Assembly: GCA_029262955.1 (NCBI GenBank)
Contig: JAJCYL010000603.1
Location: 1 to 5,907 of the forward strand
Reading direction: 5' to 3'
Source of the DNA: Cytophagales bacterium
Lineage (GTDB): Bacteria; Bacteroidota; Bacteroidia; Cytophagales; Cyclobacteriaceae
DNA length: 5,907 nucleotides
In this document: piece after piece, positions 5,145-5,907 of the stretch
Layout: the number at the start of each line of letters is the position of its first letter
Numbering within the stretch: the first letter of the stretch is position 1
Notes under the pieces: generated by a model
The model's input: the letters and a program-made list of their open reading frames with translations, nothing else
The model's database searches: none
What the model was told of the DNA's origin: nothing
Translations under genes and position numbers: made by a program

Positions 5145-5907
5145 TTAATTGATAGGCTTATTACTCCAAAACTGGTTTCTACTTTTACTCTTGATCGATT
5201 ACCTTCTGAGTAGTTCCAAAAAGTAACGGTACCCCGTTTGTTCGGTATTCCTGGAAATTCCGCTGGCAATAAGATATCTCCAAATTCTGACCTTAAATTG
5301 AAGTTAAACTGATCCCAGTTGCTCAATGACTCTATATTGATATCCGATTTTGAAGCCTTAATTTCCAGTCTCAATACTTTATCAGGATTATCGATGGTGA
5401 TGTCGCCCAACTGGGATTCTAAATTTATCTCGCCTGATAAGCCATCAATAGTTGTCTTGGTCTTATTAAACTCCAATTCGTTTTGGCCAGCTAAATTTTG
5501 AGCTATAAAGTCACCGAAATAACTTTTAAAAGTGCCCAAGCCTCCTACATTATCTAATACAATGTTTCCGAATCTATTGGTGATCACATGTTCACCTTGC
5601 TTATCAGAAATATGAATGTTCCCGTAACTATTGTTAATAGTGAGCTTCGAAAATACCGGTAGCCATACTTCATATTCAGAGATTAATACAGACTCAAGTT
5701 TGGTATTGCTGGGAAGTTGGTAGTAATTGAAAAAACTAATCACCCCTTTCTTCTTTTCAAGAATATATTTTTGATATTCGAGTTCTTGCTTAGCTGTTTC
5801 CTGGGAAACAGCTTTTGCTATAAGCTTTAGCCTGACCTTGACTTGATTATTAGCCCAGGTTTTAATCTCTATGGAAGATTTTTCTGCATTTATAAGTATC
5901 GCATCAG
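5141..5907 (-). CDS. DUF4097-like beta-helix protein, 5' truncated by window
   Basis: The frame stays open from the TGA at 5143-5141 to the window edge, so about 254 residues are visible and the true start lies beyond 5907. A GTG at 5743 is in frame, but it is internal: the coding pattern continues upstream with KSSIEIKTWANNQVKVKLRL (about 5882-5825), which matches the opening strand of DUF4097/putative-adhesin domains (IEI..W..N.VKV). Following a helical, Lys/Glu-rich linker (about 5816-5747), the body consists of repeated beta rungs with a G-D/N-I-type turn: YGNIHI, FGNIVL, FGDFIA, LGDITI, KSDINI, FGDILL, FGVISL. The first five are spaced 18 residues apart. This predicts a right-handed beta-helix-like fold, probably periplasmic or surface-exposed after a signal peptide outside the window. 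It overlaps the next gene by 4 nt (ATGA). In many Bacteroidota such genes sit near sigma/anti-sigma genes, which might lie to the right; this is unverified. Confidence 0.8.
   Translation of the reverse strand, partial: DAILINAEKSSIEIKTWANNQVKVRLKLIAKAVSQETAKQELEYQKYILEKKKGVISFFNYYQLPSNTKLESVLISEYEVWLPVFSKLTINNSYGNIHISDKQGEHVITNRFGNIVLDNVGGLGTFKSYFGDFIAQNLAGQNELEFNKTKTTIDGLSGEINLESQLGDITIDNPDKVLRLEIKASKSDINIESLSNWDQFNFNLRSEFGDILLPAEFPGIPNKRGTVTFWNYSEGNRSRVKVETSFGVISLSIK

Noticed and set aside
5319..5501. Rightward open frame antisense to the beta-helix gene
   Set aside because: It is low-complexity Ser/Leu-rich translation with no motif, lying within a supported gene.
5741..5743. GTG as the start of the beta-helix protein
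   Set aside because: The frame continues upstream to the window edge without a stop, and the upstream residues match the domain's opening strand, so this codon is internal.

Overview
The window looks like chromosomal DNA of a member of the Bacteroidota, most likely a marine or soil Cytophagia/Flammeovirgaceae-type bacterium. The family-level clues are a TonB-dependent receptor with an N-terminal carboxypeptidase-regulatory-like domain, followed directly by a DUF4249-type lipoprotein. A DUF4097-like beta-helix protein also overlaps a small outer-membrane-barrel-like protein. Base composition is moderately AT-rich, and Shine-Dalgarno sequences are mostly absent or poor, as is usual in this phylum. 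The genus assignment is inference only.

Layout, left to right. Positions 1-236 carry no convincing gene but hold two repeat-like palindromes: a tight REP-like hairpin at 57-78, and a 67-bp inverted repeat at 156-222 of the widespread 'CGTCATTGCGA...GAAGCAATCT' type. Both lie just beyond the end of a leftward operon. That operon reads, in transcription order, GNAT acetyltransferase (4025-3501), TonB-dependent receptor (3495-1069) and DUF4249 lipoprotein (1064-237), with gaps of only 5 and 4 nt. The receptor and lipoprotein have no in-frame ATG at a suitable position. They appear to start at GTG and TTG, which suggests translational coupling to the preceding stop codons.

A 54-bp divergent promoter region (4026-4079) separates this operon from a small rightward gene (4080-4295), a 71-residue DUF6356-family protein. 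The stretch 4296-4505 is non-coding and holds two modest inverted repeats. The rest of the window is a second leftward unit: a 5'-truncated DUF4097-like beta-helix protein (>5907-5141), then a 212-aa predicted outer-membrane protein (5144-4506), joined by a 4-nt ATGA overlap.

Functionally, the first operon looks like an outer-membrane uptake module: a TonB-energised barrel plus a surface or periplasmic lipoprotein, whose substrate cannot be read from sequence, with a cytoplasmic acetyltransferase that may or may not act on the imported compound. The second unit looks like a cell-envelope pair of unknown role. I found no CRISPR array, insertion sequence, RNA gene or phage gene, and nothing that amounts to a clearly new defence or biosynthetic system. 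The most interesting points are the non-ATG coupled starts, the 18-residue beta-helix periodicity, the small DUF6356 gene and the repeats at the operon end.
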